A DNA stretch of 64,000 nucleotides from Paratinospora sagittata (Eukaryota; Streptophyta; Magnoliopsida; Ranunculales; Menispermaceae): positions 9,737,501 to 9,801,500 of the forward strand of contig CM069602.1 of assembly GCA_035771175.1 (NCBI GenBank), in the 5' to 3' direction. The notes below the pieces were generated by a model. It was given only the letters and a program-made list of their open reading frames with translations, had not been told where the DNA came from and ran no database searches. The translations under genes were made by a program, and so were the position numbers. Shown piece after piece: positions 13,242 through 24,740 of the stretch (positions are counted from its first letter, which is position 1; each line of letters starts with the position of its first letter).

Positions 13242-13348
13242 TTCTGCAAACTCCACGTGTCATACTTTCAGACAGCAATGCTTAGGCTGTATACCTTCCT
13301 TCTGCAAACTCCACGTCTCACTTCTCTTCTGCAAATTCCACGTGTCAT
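13242..13348 (+). promoter_or_regulatory. Three repeated CCACGT (G-box/ABRE-like) elements upstream of copy B
   Basis: The motif TCTGCAAACTCCACGTGTCA at about 13243 recurs with small changes near 13301 (CCACGTCTCA) and 13328 (CCACGTGTCA). ACGTG-core elements of this kind are known binding sites for plant bZIP and bHLH factors and for ABA-responsive regulation. They sit about 200-300 bp before the copy B ATG, just upstream of a TATA-like sequence. Activity is inferred. Confidence 0.6.
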
Positions 13349-13404
13349 CTCCTCAGAATTATCCAATTTTATACTTATCCCACCAACCCCTTATTCATCT
13401 TCAA

Positions 13405-13413
13405 TTATATATA
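13405..13413 (+). promoter_or_regulatory. TATA-like element of Mpo1-like copy B
   Basis: TATATATAC lies about 135 bp before the ATG and downstream of the three CCACGT elements, a sensible place for a plant core promoter with a leader of roughly 100 bases. Confidence 0.5.
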
Positions 13414-13544
13414 CACCCATTTTGAAGGCGGATTTTACAGAGCCATTTTCACTTTCAACTTGCTGATCAACATATCATCATCATCAACTTCTTCTTCTTC
13501 TAGCTCTTTCTTCTAAAATTCTAATAATAATCTTATTGTGATCA

Positions 13545-15388
13545 ATGGGGAAGAGTGAATTTTTTGATCTTGAGCAGCATTTTGCATTCTATGGAGCTTA
13601 TCATAGCAACCCCATCAATGTTATGATCCACATGACCTTTGTTTGGCCCAACTTCTTCACTTCTCTAGTTTTTCTTCATTTCACACCTTCTCTCTTCTCT
13701 TTACCTCCCATTGAGATCACTCCTTGGGGGACCCTTGTTTTGAATGTAGGGTTCTTGCTAACTTTGGTCCATGCAGTCTGCTTTGTCTGCTTGGACAAGA
13801 AAGCTGGAACACTGGCTGCCATTTTCTGTTTTATGTGTTGGGTTGGTGCTAGTTCTCTTGCTACTTTCCTTGGCTTCTCCCTGGCCTGGAAGGTACTTAT
13901 AATATAGCAGTTCGATTTGTTAAAGAACATTTAAGAAAATTAATAAATAAATAAAAAAAAACACATGTTTGTTCCTTCTGTCATGAGTTATAATGGGCAT
14001 GTTATTTTATAAAACGACTCTTAACATGACTTTCATAACGTGATCGTCCTGTCACTTACTTTAACGGTGCTTTGTAATGATAATTTCACGGAGATATTCT
14101 TTCAAGAGACACTTTTTGAGAGACTCATGTGATAAAAGTCATGCTAGGAGTCATTTTTTTTAAAGTCAGATAGCATTTTTCTTTTGTTGCATGTTGCCCT
14201 ATGGCACCATTTGATGTTTGCTTGATTTCTTCCTACTCTCTTTTTGTCCTTTTTCATTTTATTATTTATGAAGTTTTTGAATTCATCAAAATATATAGAA
14301 GAGATCTGATGTTTCAGAATGATTGAATATTGTGGGGTAGATGGTTTTTTCTCTCTTCTGATGATGATGTTTGTCTATTTCAAGTAGCTTCTTGTTTCTC
14401 TTATTTTAATTCTGATGCTTGCTTTTTTGTTTTGTTTTCTGTCATCAAATGGAATTGGGTCTTTCTTAAATCATTTTCTTCTTAATCATTTTCTTTTCTT
14501 ATCCAAAAAAACAAACAAAAATCATTTTGTTCATTGATCTTATCTAACCTAGCAGTAAAATTCATCTGTTTTGGTAAACTAAGTTTGCTCATCCAAAACC
14601 TCTAACAAGTAAATTTAGTATCTGGAACTGAGATTTGAACTCCTCCTCTGTACATGATTTAGTTCAGTTAAGTTTTTGATCTATTGCTCAAATTTTCTAT
14701 TCTGCATTTAAGCTACAGTGGCTTATGTTTACATGGTTTTCATATTTGATAGTATTTGAAATCTAATTAATATGATACTAAACCCTAAACCCCTTTAAGC
14801 TATCACCATAGTGCTTCTAATGCAGTTTCAACAATTTTTCAATTCAGGTAGTTCTGGCAACCCATGCATTTTGTTGGTTTTGGCAGCTCCTAGGTCATGG
14901 AGTCTTTGAGGTAAAATTACACTACATCAAATGTGAATTATAATTCATCATTCTCGTAATGATTTACATAATTCTAACTCTATGTTTTGACAGAAACGAT
15001 CTCCTGCTTTCATGGACAAATTTGTTCAAGCCTTCATAATGGCTCCTTTCTTCGTTTTTCTCGAGGTAATTAATACTACTATCTAATTAATCCTCGAACA
15101 AGCCTTCATATACTTGAACAATTTTATTAAGAGTGGTGCTATGAAAACACACGTTATTGACATTGCTTCCTGACAGTTGTAAGATCACCTCGAATCACCT
15201 GAGAGGTAAAAAATGCGTGTTTCCAAAAGCATTTTCCTTTTATTAACATGCTGTCGTTTTTGGTGTTTCAGTATCTTCAGAAGTTCTTTGGTTATGAACC
15301 ATACCCGGGATTCCATGCAACCGTTAAAGCGAAGACGGATATAGAGATCAAGAAATGGCAAGCAAGGATGCAGAAGAAAATGACCTAG
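13545..15388 (+). CDS. Mpo1-like (DUF962 / YGL010w-like) ER membrane protein, copy B
   Basis: Exons 13545-13892, 14848-14910, 14994-15065 and 15272-15388 join in phase 0 and encode 199 residues. Exon lengths (116, 21, 24 and 38 codons plus stop) are exactly those of copy A. The protein keeps His12, His20 and His29 within HFAFYGAYHSNPIN and the GHGVFE block (His133), together with the hydrophobic segments expected of an ER membrane protein. As with copy A, an Mpo1-type role in fatty-acid alpha-oxidation during phytosphingosine breakdown is inferred from the family. Copies A and B are clear tandem paralogues that differ at scattered positions throughout (for example GCWVGASFLGSRLGYPLGW against MCWVGASSLATFLGFSLAW), so the duplication is not recent. 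Introns 1 and 3 each hold a MITE-like sequence. Confidence 0.92.
14010..14160. mobile_element. MITE with long terminal inverted repeats in intron 1 of copy B
   Basis: AAAACGACTCTTAACATGAC at the left end matches the reverse complement of the right end (AAAATGACTCCTAGCATGAC) over about 33 bases with a few mismatches. Total length is about 150 bp with no coding capacity. The target duplication could not be fixed because the flanks are A/T runs. Confidence 0.7.
15130..15232. mobile_element. Possible small MITE in intron 3 of copy B
   Basis: Imperfect inverted ends (TGCTATGAAAACACACG and the reverse of CGTGTTTCCAAAAGCA) enclose about 100 bp. The ends match only in part, so this is a tentative call. 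Confidence 0.4.
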
Positions 15389-16599
15389 TTTCTTACTTTT
15401 TCTTTATGATATCAGATTCCCATATCAAATGTTGGTGAACAGCCATCAAGGAGTTGCATCAAACTATATCTGCCGTAGTTATGTTGGCTTGATGCATATC
15501 TCTATTAATAAATGATATTCACAAAAGAAAATTTTGTTTCAGATTTTAGGAGATTCAGAAGGTTGTAATAGATGGCATTCATGGCTTGGTCTGCCTAAAA
15601 GATTTACTAGTATCATATATCCTTGAATAGACAGGCAATTTGTAGAAAATGCCCATAAATAAATCTGTGAATTGATCAGCAACTGAGAACCATCTTTTTA
15701 GCTCATTCAGCAACTGAAACTTAGTAGCAATCTATGTGAACAAAATTTAATTAAGAAACAGGAAATTGAAAGAGTCCAAAAGCAAGCAGAAATTTGATTT
15801 TATGTAAATTAAGGTCAATAACTTACATGATGGAAGATTCAGCTCCAAAAACACTTTTCTTTTTTTGGACGCTACCTCCTGAGATACACGAATACAGAAA
15901 AACTGTGTACATTTCGTTCGTTCCTTTGACCCTGCAATGGTAGTAGTCTCCTGGGTACACTCTTTTTATTGTTTTACACTTCAGAGTACCCTTCATCTTT
16001 GTATTGTTGCAATACTAAATTCTCTCCTATTAAATTAGTTATGGCTACATGGTGGCATCTCCTGCTGCACAGTTGGATGGATGCCAATAAGTTGCTAATA
16101 GGCTTCTGCTTCTCTGAACTCCTTTCTCTATCTCAAAATGCCATTCCACCAGCTTTATCTTTTTTTAACATTTTAAAGAACTTAACCAATCACTAGAACA
16201 ATGTTTTCAGACATGCTACACCAACAAGTAAGGTGTTATTTGGCAAGAAATGAGAGCACTGTCCATGACTTCAGAGTAGAGCAGCTGATTTCCTTCTGTA
16301 CATCTTCACTAGCTCTCACACTTCCACATACCTTCAGCAAGATTGAATGGCTACAACAGTTTTCTTTCCTTGAATCTATTGTACAAAGCGAAAGCTCCCT
16401 CTGCTCTACACCCTTGTAAAGTCCATTAAACCATGATGTTCCAAAGAAACAAATCTGGGTTTAATTTGTTCAATAATCACCAATACACAAGGCAAGGCAT
16501 ATACATCATACATTGACCTGAAAACCTTGTTTAGCCTTCTTTCTGCCCTTTTACCAACACCATAAATAATGCTTAAATTAATGATCCATTCAAGAATAT
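15389..16599. other. Convergent intergenic region between copy B and the PPR gene
   Basis: About 1.2 kb between the copy B stop and the PPR stop. It should hold both 3' untranslated regions. Short open frames at 15969-16196 and 16201-16419 show no recognisable domain. No repeat or RNA gene was seen. Confidence 0.5.
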
Positions 16600-18258
16600 T
16601 TAAAGGGCAACATTCCTTGAATCTGACCTAGATTTTGTATCAAACATGAATTTCATGAGCTCTTTGCTATCTCCATCGATAATGCTACAACCAGGTTCTT
16701 TCCTAACCATCCTATCATCCATCAACTTCCTCACCTTCTCAGCACCATCCCATTCACCTGTTGAAGCATATATATTTGAAAGCAACACATAATCCCCACT
16801 CTCATCACGTCTCATTGCCAGAAGCCTATCATTCGCAATCTTACCCAACTCTACATTCCCCAGGATCCTACATGCACCGAGCAGAGTCCTCCAAATAATA
16901 GGATTAGGTTCAATCTCCATTGTCTCAACAAACTTGAATGCTTCATCAAGTTGCCCCGCTCGCCCAAGCATATCTACCATACAACCATAGTGCTTAATGT
17001 TAGGCTCTATACGATACTCATTTCTCATTAGATCAAAGTATTCACACCCCTCATTTACCATCCCGGCATGACTACAAGCAACTAAAACTCCAACAAAAGT
17101 GATTTCATTTGGCCTGAAGTTCTCCTTCCTCATTTCCACAAAGAGATCTATTGATGCATTAGCATGGCCATGACAAGCTAACCCTCCAATAATCGAGTTC
17201 CACGTCGACACATCCCTCTCTCTCATCCCTCTAAACACCTCAAGTGCTCTTTCAATGTTTCCACACTTAGCATACATATCTATAAGTGCATTTCCAAGCA
17301 AAATGCTAAAATTTCCTGAACTCATCTCCATAAGTGATGCATGTATCCGTAGCCCAACATCCAGAGCCCCAGAATCAGTGCAAGCAGACAATAAACTCAG
17401 CATGGTAACCTCATCAGGCTGTTCTCCCACAACCCGCATTTCATCAAACATCTTAAATGCATCCTTGTGCGACCCGCTAAGCACATACCCAGCAATCATA
17501 ACATTCCAAGTAACAACATCCTGCTCTGGAACCTCATCAAAAAGCTTCCTGGCATCATCCATCTCCCCGCGCTTCACATACCCAGTAATCATAACATTCC
17601 AAGAAACCAAATCCTTCACGGGCATTTCATCAAACAGCTGGCGGGCAATCCTCAACTCGCCTCGCCTGGCATACCCGGCAGTTAAAGCAGACCAAGCAAC
17701 CACATCACGCTCCTCCGATTCATCAAAAAGAGCTCTAGCAGCACTCAATTCTCCACAATTGGCGTGAAAATGAATCAGGGTGTTTCTGACAAAGGTGTTT
17801 GATTCAAATCCCAGCTTCACAACCTTCCCATGAAGGTCCTTCCCCATCTTGACCCAAGAGAGCCTAGTGCAGGCCTTGAGAACAAAGGGGAAAGTGAAGT
17901 TATCTGGTCTTATACGCTTTTTTTCCATCTGGGTACATAGAGAAATGGCTTTTAGAGGAGTGGAACTCTGAGCTGAGCCTCTGAGCATTGTGTTCCAGAT
18001 GAACAAGTCTGGCTGAGTAATTTGTTCAAATAGGTGGTGGGCGTAATCCATGGCTCCTGTGATTGCAATAGCGCAAGTGTATATTAGTTCTCTTAGTGCA
18101 GAGTGGTTGGAGTTGAAGCCATTTACGATCATGGCACCTTGAATTTGCTTCAGAGAGCGTAAGTTTGAACATTGTTGCCATAGGGTTGAGCGGTAGGGAC
18201 GGTTGGGGGTTTTGTTAGTCTTTCTGATCATCACAGATAAGCTTCCAAAATCAACCAA
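16600..18258 (-). CDS. PLS-type pentatricopeptide repeat protein, E subclass (At5g15300-like)
   Basis: Single-exon gene of 552 residues, as is usual for plant PPR genes. Residues about 85-415 hold a run of P/L/S-type repeats, recognisable from recurring blocks such as FTFPFVLKAC (121-130), NVMITGYVKRGEMDDARKLF (221-240), NALIDMYAKCG (323-333) and WNSIIGGLACHG. They are followed by GCMVDMLGRAGQLDEA (425-440) and the E-type tail IIWRTLLGAC...GDYVLLSNIYAS...VRK...KEPGCS (454-524). No DYW domain follows, so any RNA editing would need a deaminase partner in trans. Such proteins bind single-stranded organellar RNA. The overall sequence matches my recollection of Arabidopsis At5g15300. Met10 (18231) aligns with the start of that protein, so either ATG may be used. 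No obvious transit peptide was identified. Confidence 0.92.
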   Translation of the reverse strand: MVDFGSLSVMIRKTNKTPNRPYRSTLWQQCSNLRSLKQIQGAMIVNGFNSNHSALRELIYTCAIAITGAMDYAHHLFEQITQPDLFIWNTMLRGSAQSSTPLKAISLCTQMEKKRIRPDNFTFPFVLKACTRLSWVKMGKDLHGKVVKLGFESNTFVRNTLIHFHANCGELSAARALFDESEERDVVAWSALTAGYARRGELRIARQLFDEMPVKDLVSWNVMITGYVKRGEMDDARKLFDEVPEQDVVTWNVMIAGYVLSGSHKDAFKMFDEMRVVGEQPDEVTMLSLLSACTDSGALDVGLRIHASLMEMSSGNFSILLGNALIDMYAKCGNIERALEVFRGMRERDVSTWNSIIGGLACHGHANASIDLFVEMRKENFRPNEITFVGVLVACSHAGMVNEGCEYFDLMRNEYRIEPNIKHYGCMVDMLGRAGQLDEAFKFVETMEIEPNPIIWRTLLGACRILGNVELGKIANDRLLAMRRDESGDYVLLSNIYASTGEWDGAEKVRKLMDDRMVRKEPGCSIIDGDSKELMKFMFDTKSRSDSRNVAL

Positions 18259-18348
18259 TAACGAGTAATTCTAAAAAGACAAAAACAAGGCTTCTAATCA
18301 TGAAAGCATAGGGTTCAACGGTAGGGACGGTTGGGGGTTTTGTTAGTT
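18179..18348. repeat. Duplicated segment of the PPR 5' coding region
   Basis: About 42 bp of the PPR N-terminal coding sequence (around 18179-18220, with core GGTAGGGACGGTTGGGGGTT) is repeated in the same orientation at about 18306-18347, upstream of the PPR start. Two or three substitutions separate the copies. The upstream copy is a non-coding echo. Confidence 0.85.
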
Positions 18349-18884
18349 TTAAAGGCATTTGGATGCATGACCACCGTTCAAATGATCTTGAATTAGAATG
18401 AAGTGTATCCAGGTATCTTAATTTTCATCCAAAGATGGAAATTGTCATTTAAAAAGATTTTTAACATTGCTTGATAAAGATTATTAAATAAATTAGGATC
18501 ATTCCAGCTTCAATTATAACAAATACATCAATTATCAGAAAATTAGAAATTCATACATATTAGCGAGTAAAATGATAGCCTTAATTTTTTAAGCTTTTTA
18601 GTTCAATTCAAATTTCTTTGAGTTCGATTTTTTTATTTTCTACTGCATTTTAATTTGATTTTTAGTATTTTAATATTATTTTTATTAACTATTTAGTCAC
18701 ATTTTTTGTTTCCAATTATAATTAGATTTAATTAATTTTGATAGTTAGTAATTTAAATCCTTGTGCTAATACCCTTATTTACTTTTTATTATTTATGCAA
18801 TCTATACACTTGTAAAAAAATATTAATTTTAAAATTTGTAATAAGAAAACATTAACTTTTCACTTCATACGAGGATTTTAACCC

Positions 18885-19075
18885 CCACCTTTTTTTTTTA
18901 TTATCGATTTTCTGACATATGGTAAGTGTTCTCTTTTTCTTTGGAACAAGACTAATCATTTTAAATTCGAATATAATAAAGGCATGTTTCGGCTCGAACT
19001 CAAAACTTAGATATCAACCTTATTGATACTCAGCTCATCAATCAACTGAGCTACCACTTATTGATTGAACCTCCA
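18885..19075 (-). mobile_element. SINE, family 1, reverse orientation
   Basis: Reverse complement begins with AAGTGGTAGCTCAGTTGATT (pol III box A) and continues through a box-B-like segment to a tail that includes a diverged short hairpin and A/T-rich end. It shares this layout with the copies at 24.5, 25.6 and 27.8 kb. Confidence 0.6.
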
Positions 19076-19444
19076 CATTATACGAGGATGGTATATGTCT
19101 ATCTAGATGAGCTATAGGTTGTTGGTGCCACGTTGAATAGTTGAAAAATAATCTCTCATACAAATTTTGAGAATTTCCTAATGATCTTTTTCACACTCAT
19201 GAAAAAAAAAAACGAAAAATGTTTTATTAAAAATGAGTATAATTAGTGCTTCTAGAATTTTTTTTAATTTAAAATTGAAGATTGTGTTTGATTTGTGACT
19301 TTAAAAATAAAGATACAATCTTGAAAAAGATTAGAACATAATCTTTTCCCTTCTAAAAATAGATTACTTTTTAAATAAAGTCTTCAAAAATTATTTTCAA
19401 ATTCAGTCAACCAAATACATTTTGATGTTTTCGAATTTTTTTAA

Positions 19445-19690
19445 ATGGGCAAACCACTCGTAGCTCGAGTGATATTACACTCCATGTCCACCCATAAGGG
19501 TAGGGATTCAACTCTCTTGAATACCATTCTAAAAGAGAATATTATTTGTTGTGTATTACGCTCCTTGTTATCCGAAGATTTGCCTTATTCTCTGTTAGTG
19601 TCGTCATTTGAGGGTAGTTTCAAATTATTGCATCCGGCAAGACTAGTTGTGCTTGACTTAAAAATAAAAATAAAAAATAAAGCTACCCTT
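19445..19690 (+). mobile_element. SINE-like element, different family
   Basis: Head CTCGTAGCTCGAGTGATATT and GGGATTCAACT resemble pol III boxes A and B at tRNA spacing. The 3' end is an (AAAAT)n-type tail near 19660-19685. The open frame at 19445-19750 is a by-product. Confidence 0.5.
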
Positions 19691-21045
19691 GAATCACAAA
19701 CCAAATACCAAAAGTCTAGAGTATACCATGCATCGCCATTAAAATTATAGATAAGAATTTAGGTAAGAAAGCAATTTCTATTTTAAGAAATTATTTTCTC
19801 AAAAAAAATATAATAATAATATGTTTTTTTGGTCTGTCAAATAAGGCCATCGGTTTGGGTGAGATAGTACAATCTCAATGTGAACTGACAAGCTATTTGG
19901 CCTAACTCATTGGGGAGTCTATTTGTGCCTTAAAATGGATATATGAACATTCAAAGTGCAACAAATGACCTATTTTTATATGCTTGGAAAAATCAATTAT
20001 ATGCCTATTGTCTATTAAAATCGGGTACCTCCATATTATTGGCATCTATAATGTTCTACTTCTAGGTGCATTATTTGGTAGAAGCCCATTTTCCTTGTAA
20101 ATTCAATATCATTTTTGTTTTTTTGTTTTTTTATTTTTTTAGCTTTTATTCCAACAATTTTAGCCTGTTAAGGTAAGGTTACATAGACGGGAGCTTCATA
20201 CATTGCTCTGTTTTTTTATATCTATATTTTAATACATGTTACACTAACGATGTCATCCCTTCCTACGCTAGGTGCTTGGCTTTGGTACCCTTAAATGAAA
20301 AAGAAGAATATGTTAACTAAGTCTTGCAAAGAGGTTGTGTCTATTTCAAATTCTCACAAGTGGGAAGCTCTAGAGGCGTTACAAAACTTGGAATTTTTTG
20401 GTATATATTTGTCAGTTAATGATTCTTCGAAACCTTACTGTACCCTTTGGTTGCCAGTACCTAGTGTCACCATGATTTTATATACTCAAGCCGTATTGAT
20501 ATAATTATAAATGAATTATATATACAACCAATCCTAACTTATTAAAGCCTTTTTTTTTCTAAACAATATGGCTATTAATTAATATATATACTTAACATAA
20601 TTATATATAAGCCCTTTGTTTGAGCAGAGTAGAAGAAATAGATTTATGCATTTAATCTTATGTAGTTGGCTCAATTAATTTATGTCTTGTCCAGAATCAT
20701 TTATCATCATACAGTAGAGTGGTGATTGAATATTAGAGTGGTGATTGAATATAACTTTCTCATTATGTATAAAACTATTTATATAAATTGTACTTTAATC
20801 AATCCTATGATAAAGAAATGTTTAATTTTCTATTCCTTGATGAAAAAGAAGACATTTAATTTATTATGCTAATTAGATGCTTAATTAATCAATCAGTTGT
20901 TCTTTTTTTTTTTTTTTTTTCCAGAGAAACACGTACAATATACCCTCCCCTAACTCTTCAACCTGAAAAAAGCCTCCAAAAACCTTCACAAGGCATAAAA
21001 GTCACATCTTAGAACACATGATATAACAACTCTAACGCGTGCATT

Positions 21046-21305
21046 GCAACAGAGACTGACCCTAGGCAGGTCGAAGGCTCTATTTAGCACAGCTTTTGCA
21101 TTTGGACCTAAGCATGCTTTACCTAAATGCAGAAGCAGATAGATCAAGCCTTTATAAATCATAAAAAAAAAAATTGTGTTTTTCATTGCAATAGAGATTG
21201 ACCTAGATGTCTAAGGCTCCATTTGGCACAACTTCTGCGTTTGGACCTAAACGTGTTTTTCCTAAATGTTGCTTTCAAAAGCAAAAGCAGGTAAGATCAA
21301 GTTTC
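21046..21305. repeat. Diverged direct repeat, period about 140 bp
   Basis: Two blocks share GCAA(C/T)AGAGA(C/T)TGACC, AAGGCTC(T/C)ATTT(A/G)GCACA and G(C/T)TTTGGACCTAA-like sequence, at about 21046 and 21187. They look like two copies of an old repeat unit; no terminal structure was recognised. Confidence 0.5.
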
Positions 21306-21561
21306 TATGGACTTATTTGGAGAGAGCGGCGTTTTGGGCCAAAACCGTTTTCTCAAAATACTAACGGCAAACACAAAAGTAAAGGGAGGGTGCTTCGTAA
21401 AAAAGCTAAAAGATTGTGTTAGAAATCGAAACTCAGTTGCGATATTGGCTTGTCCAATACGCTAACCTTGTATTTTTCTAGATTTTGCGCCGGAACGGGG
21501 TTTCTAGATTAGTTATTTACTATAGTTTTGCAGAAAAGCTATTGGAATCCTACTTCACTTA

Positions 21562-22190
21562 AGGGTGACAAAACAGGTTCGGATCCGTTTATCCGCTTTT
21601 GTCCAGCTCATTTTAAAACGGGTACGAACATAAATTTTTGTTTGTTTTAAAAATGGATCAGGACAAGAGCTTAAAAAATTAGGTACGCAATTCTCGATTT
21701 TTACTTAATACAATTATATAAGGGATAATAAATAAATAATTTAATTTTGAGATGCTCGTGCCTTTTAACTAAGTTTTGAAACTTGTAACCTTTTTAATTT
21801 TCTTCTTTTCCAATTACGTTAAAAGTTGGAGACACTTATTAACTTTTATTGTCACTTATTATAAACTTTATTAAATTTATTTGATATTATGTTATTAGGT
21901 ACAAGTGATATTAAATTATTTAGTATAAAAATTGCTATAAAAAATGATATTAAATTGTTTAGTATAATATATAAAAATTTATTAGGTACATGCTACTAGA
22001 AGCAGATAACACAAAATTAGGCAAGTCAATTTTTAAAATATACATATATGAACGAATATGTATTATTTATTTTTTAAATTGGGCCGAATACGGACATATA
22101 ACATGTATAACATGTTTATTAATATGAAACGTTATTCCTACCGGTACCCGTCTATATTCAATTTTTTTTTGTGAACCCTAACTTCCACTG
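21562..22190. mobile_element. Possible non-autonomous DNA transposon
   Basis: The left end AAGGGTGACAAAACAGGTTCGG and the reverse complement of the right end (AGGGTTCACAAAAAAAATTG then GACGGGTACCGG) are loosely inverted. The interior is AT-rich with no coding capacity. Similar GGGT-rich ends occur on plant hAT-type elements. Match quality is low. Confidence 0.25.
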
Positions 22191-23741
22191 AGGAACATCC
22201 AAAGAGGGGCTAATTAAGTCTAGATGTGGTGCAGCACAGGTGTATGGGGGGTTGAGATGCATCTTTCGACACGTCAGCTCAGGTTGACCTGATGAGATTT
22301 GGAACGTCAAATCAGTGGACTTTTGATTACATATTAATTCTGTGTCAATATTTCACACAGTCCCCACGTGTGATATTGTCACGGAAGTGGGACCCAACTG
22401 TCATCTCTAGGCTCTATCTCACGTGTAACGATGACCTGAACATTATTATTCATCTCCTTTTCAATTACCTGCTTCTGCAGCTGAAGTCCAAGATGTTTAG
22501 GTCGAAGAAAATATATATACTCTTTCTTGACCACCCAAAGTAAACACAATTAATACAATTTGCTATAATTAGTTCTTTCTTTTTCTGTCTTTGCATTCAT
22601 GATTTTTTTTTCTCAAAAATTTTTAAAACTGTACTCATAGATATATGTATATGTTTATGTAAGTTTTATAAATAATAATAATAATACTTAATGTGCCCCT
22701 TTAAAATGCGAGAGCTTTTTTTATTATATTTTTTTAATTATATATTTTAATTGTGTTATATATCTCGATATATGTATAATTTAATATATGTATTTAATTA
22801 AAACTACGGAATGTTATAGTATATCTACAATATTCAATAAGTATCATATGTGCATGAAATATATGATCATTAATTAACAGAAGAAATCCGCTAGTTATAT
22901 CATTTTGTTCTGATTTTATGGTTTAGATAAAGAATTTTGTCAAGGTTTTAAAATTATACTTACAGAAAGATTTAATAAGCTAGTTGTATATATATATATA
23001 TATATAATATAAATAATTACAATTCATATCTTATTACTCCACGTGAAAACTCATGGCCAAGATAATTCAGACCATGAACCACTTGGGTTATATTATATAT
23101 GACTATTGACATAATCTTACTCAGCTCATTCTGATACTGATAGTGCATTTATATATATAGTAGTACTAGTTATCATTTTATTTTATTTTTACTATTAAAT
23201 TAAAACTTCATTTGATTAATTTAATTGTAGATCGATCTTACAGTTGACTAAAATTTTTTATAAGGATGATCTCTATTATAATAACAAGAACCTAATTATT
23301 TATAACAAATAAATACACTCATATTTGTTTTAAATTAAATTTATAAATACATATATATTAGAGTTAAATGCCCACAAGTCAAAGTTGATGAGTTAATAAA
23401 AATCATGGTGGATCCTTGGATATATTAATTTATATGAGATAGACCGAATGCATATAGGTAGTACGCTTGCAATATTTCATGATCAAGATGAACAGATCAG
23501 TACACCTAACCAACTGATCCTTTCAAGCTTTTTCACAAGGTCACACACCTTTCACATTATTAGCATGGACATGAGTTGGCATCATAATAAGCTAGATGAA
23601 GAGATTCCCCAATCTACTCAAAATGTGGTGGACTTGCCTTTTCAATTCAAAACTCATTCCACCTAAAATTATTTAAAAGAACAAATATATATATAATAGA
23701 TGCTATAGTCAAAATGAAAATTCAATGTATTTATACCATAT

Positions 23742-24056
23742 CGTAATACCTAGTACTTTTGGTCAAAATTTTACATTAATTTATGCATATATTAAGGTAT
23801 ATAATACGAATACAAGTACGTGAGAGTTATAGCTAGGTATGTGTACATGTATAAGTGTGTCAATTTTAAACTCTTTTTTTTTATATTTTAATTTACACTC
23901 AACTTAACATGTTTGACAAGTATTCTCATGCACACAAGTGACACACTTGTATATATACACATACCTATATCTCTTACATATTTATATGTGTATTATATAC
24001 TTAGATATACGTATAAATTAATGTAGAATTTTGACCAAAAGTATAAGGTGTTATAC
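23742..24056. mobile_element. Foldback-type MITE with inverted repeats of about 130 bp
   Basis: The arm near 23744-23875 (CTTTTGGTCAAAATTTTACATT then TAGGTATGTGTACATGTATA) pairs with the reverse complement of about 23920-24055 (CTTTTGGTCAAAATTCTACATT then TAGGTATGTGTATATATACA). The 45-bp centre is unpaired. The arms cover more than 80% of the element. Confidence 0.8.
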
Positions 24057-24534
24057 CTATAATTGATCAGCATTAGTATATCTCATTATAAATATTAATA
24101 TAATATTTTTAATATTAGCACAAATAATATGGAGATTTAAAGGACTCCCAACGCTGGCAAAAAGAGAACTATTCTTATTTACTAACGTCATGGACACTAA
24201 AGCCTTCAACAGCATTAAAGGTGGAAGAAAAATCAATCACGTCTTAAATGTGAAAGTAATGAACTGTAAAGAGAAAATAATATATAACAAAATAAGTCTA
24301 TTTTCAACTTTTCAAATTAATACCAGCTTCATCTATTTTCTTAATTATCAACTTGTGAATGTCAACTATATACTCAAAGTTAATATTTATAAATTTATAA
24401 ATTATGTACATCATATTTAATAATTGAAAGCCATTTCATAAAATTGTCAAAATGGGTGTATATATCAAAATTTTTAAAAAATATATATTTTCATTATTAA
24501 TAATATAAATACAAAATTATCAATAAGGTCTATT

Positions 24535-24740
24535 TTTTATTATTATCGATTTTTCGGCACCTCAGAGGTGTCCTTCTTCTCTTTAGACCAGGCTAATCCT
24601 CCTAAACTCGAGCATGACAGAAGCGTTTAGGCTGACATTCCCAATAAAGATGGATAATTCGAACTTGAGACCTGAACCTCAACCTCACTTCTTATACTCA
24701 GTTCCTCAATCAACTGAGCTACCACTTGTTGGTCAATAAG
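24535..24740 (-). mobile_element. SINE, family 1, reverse orientation
   Basis: Reverse complement starts AAGTGGTAGCTCAGTTGATT (box A), has GTCTCAAGTTCGAA (box B) and ends with GGACACCTCTGAGGTGCC followed by GAAAAATCGATAATAATA. The GGACACCTC/GAGGTGCC part can form a small hairpin. This is the best preserved copy of the family in the window. Confidence 0.75.

Noticed and set aside
17255..17767. 170-codon plus-strand frame inside the PPR gene
   Set aside because: Shadow of the PPR coding sequence on the other strand; no independent signal.
22200..22560. Considered as a microRNA precursor or small gene because of its higher GC content and CACGTG elements
   Set aside because: No match to any conserved plant miRNA I know and no convincing hairpin or open frame was seen.
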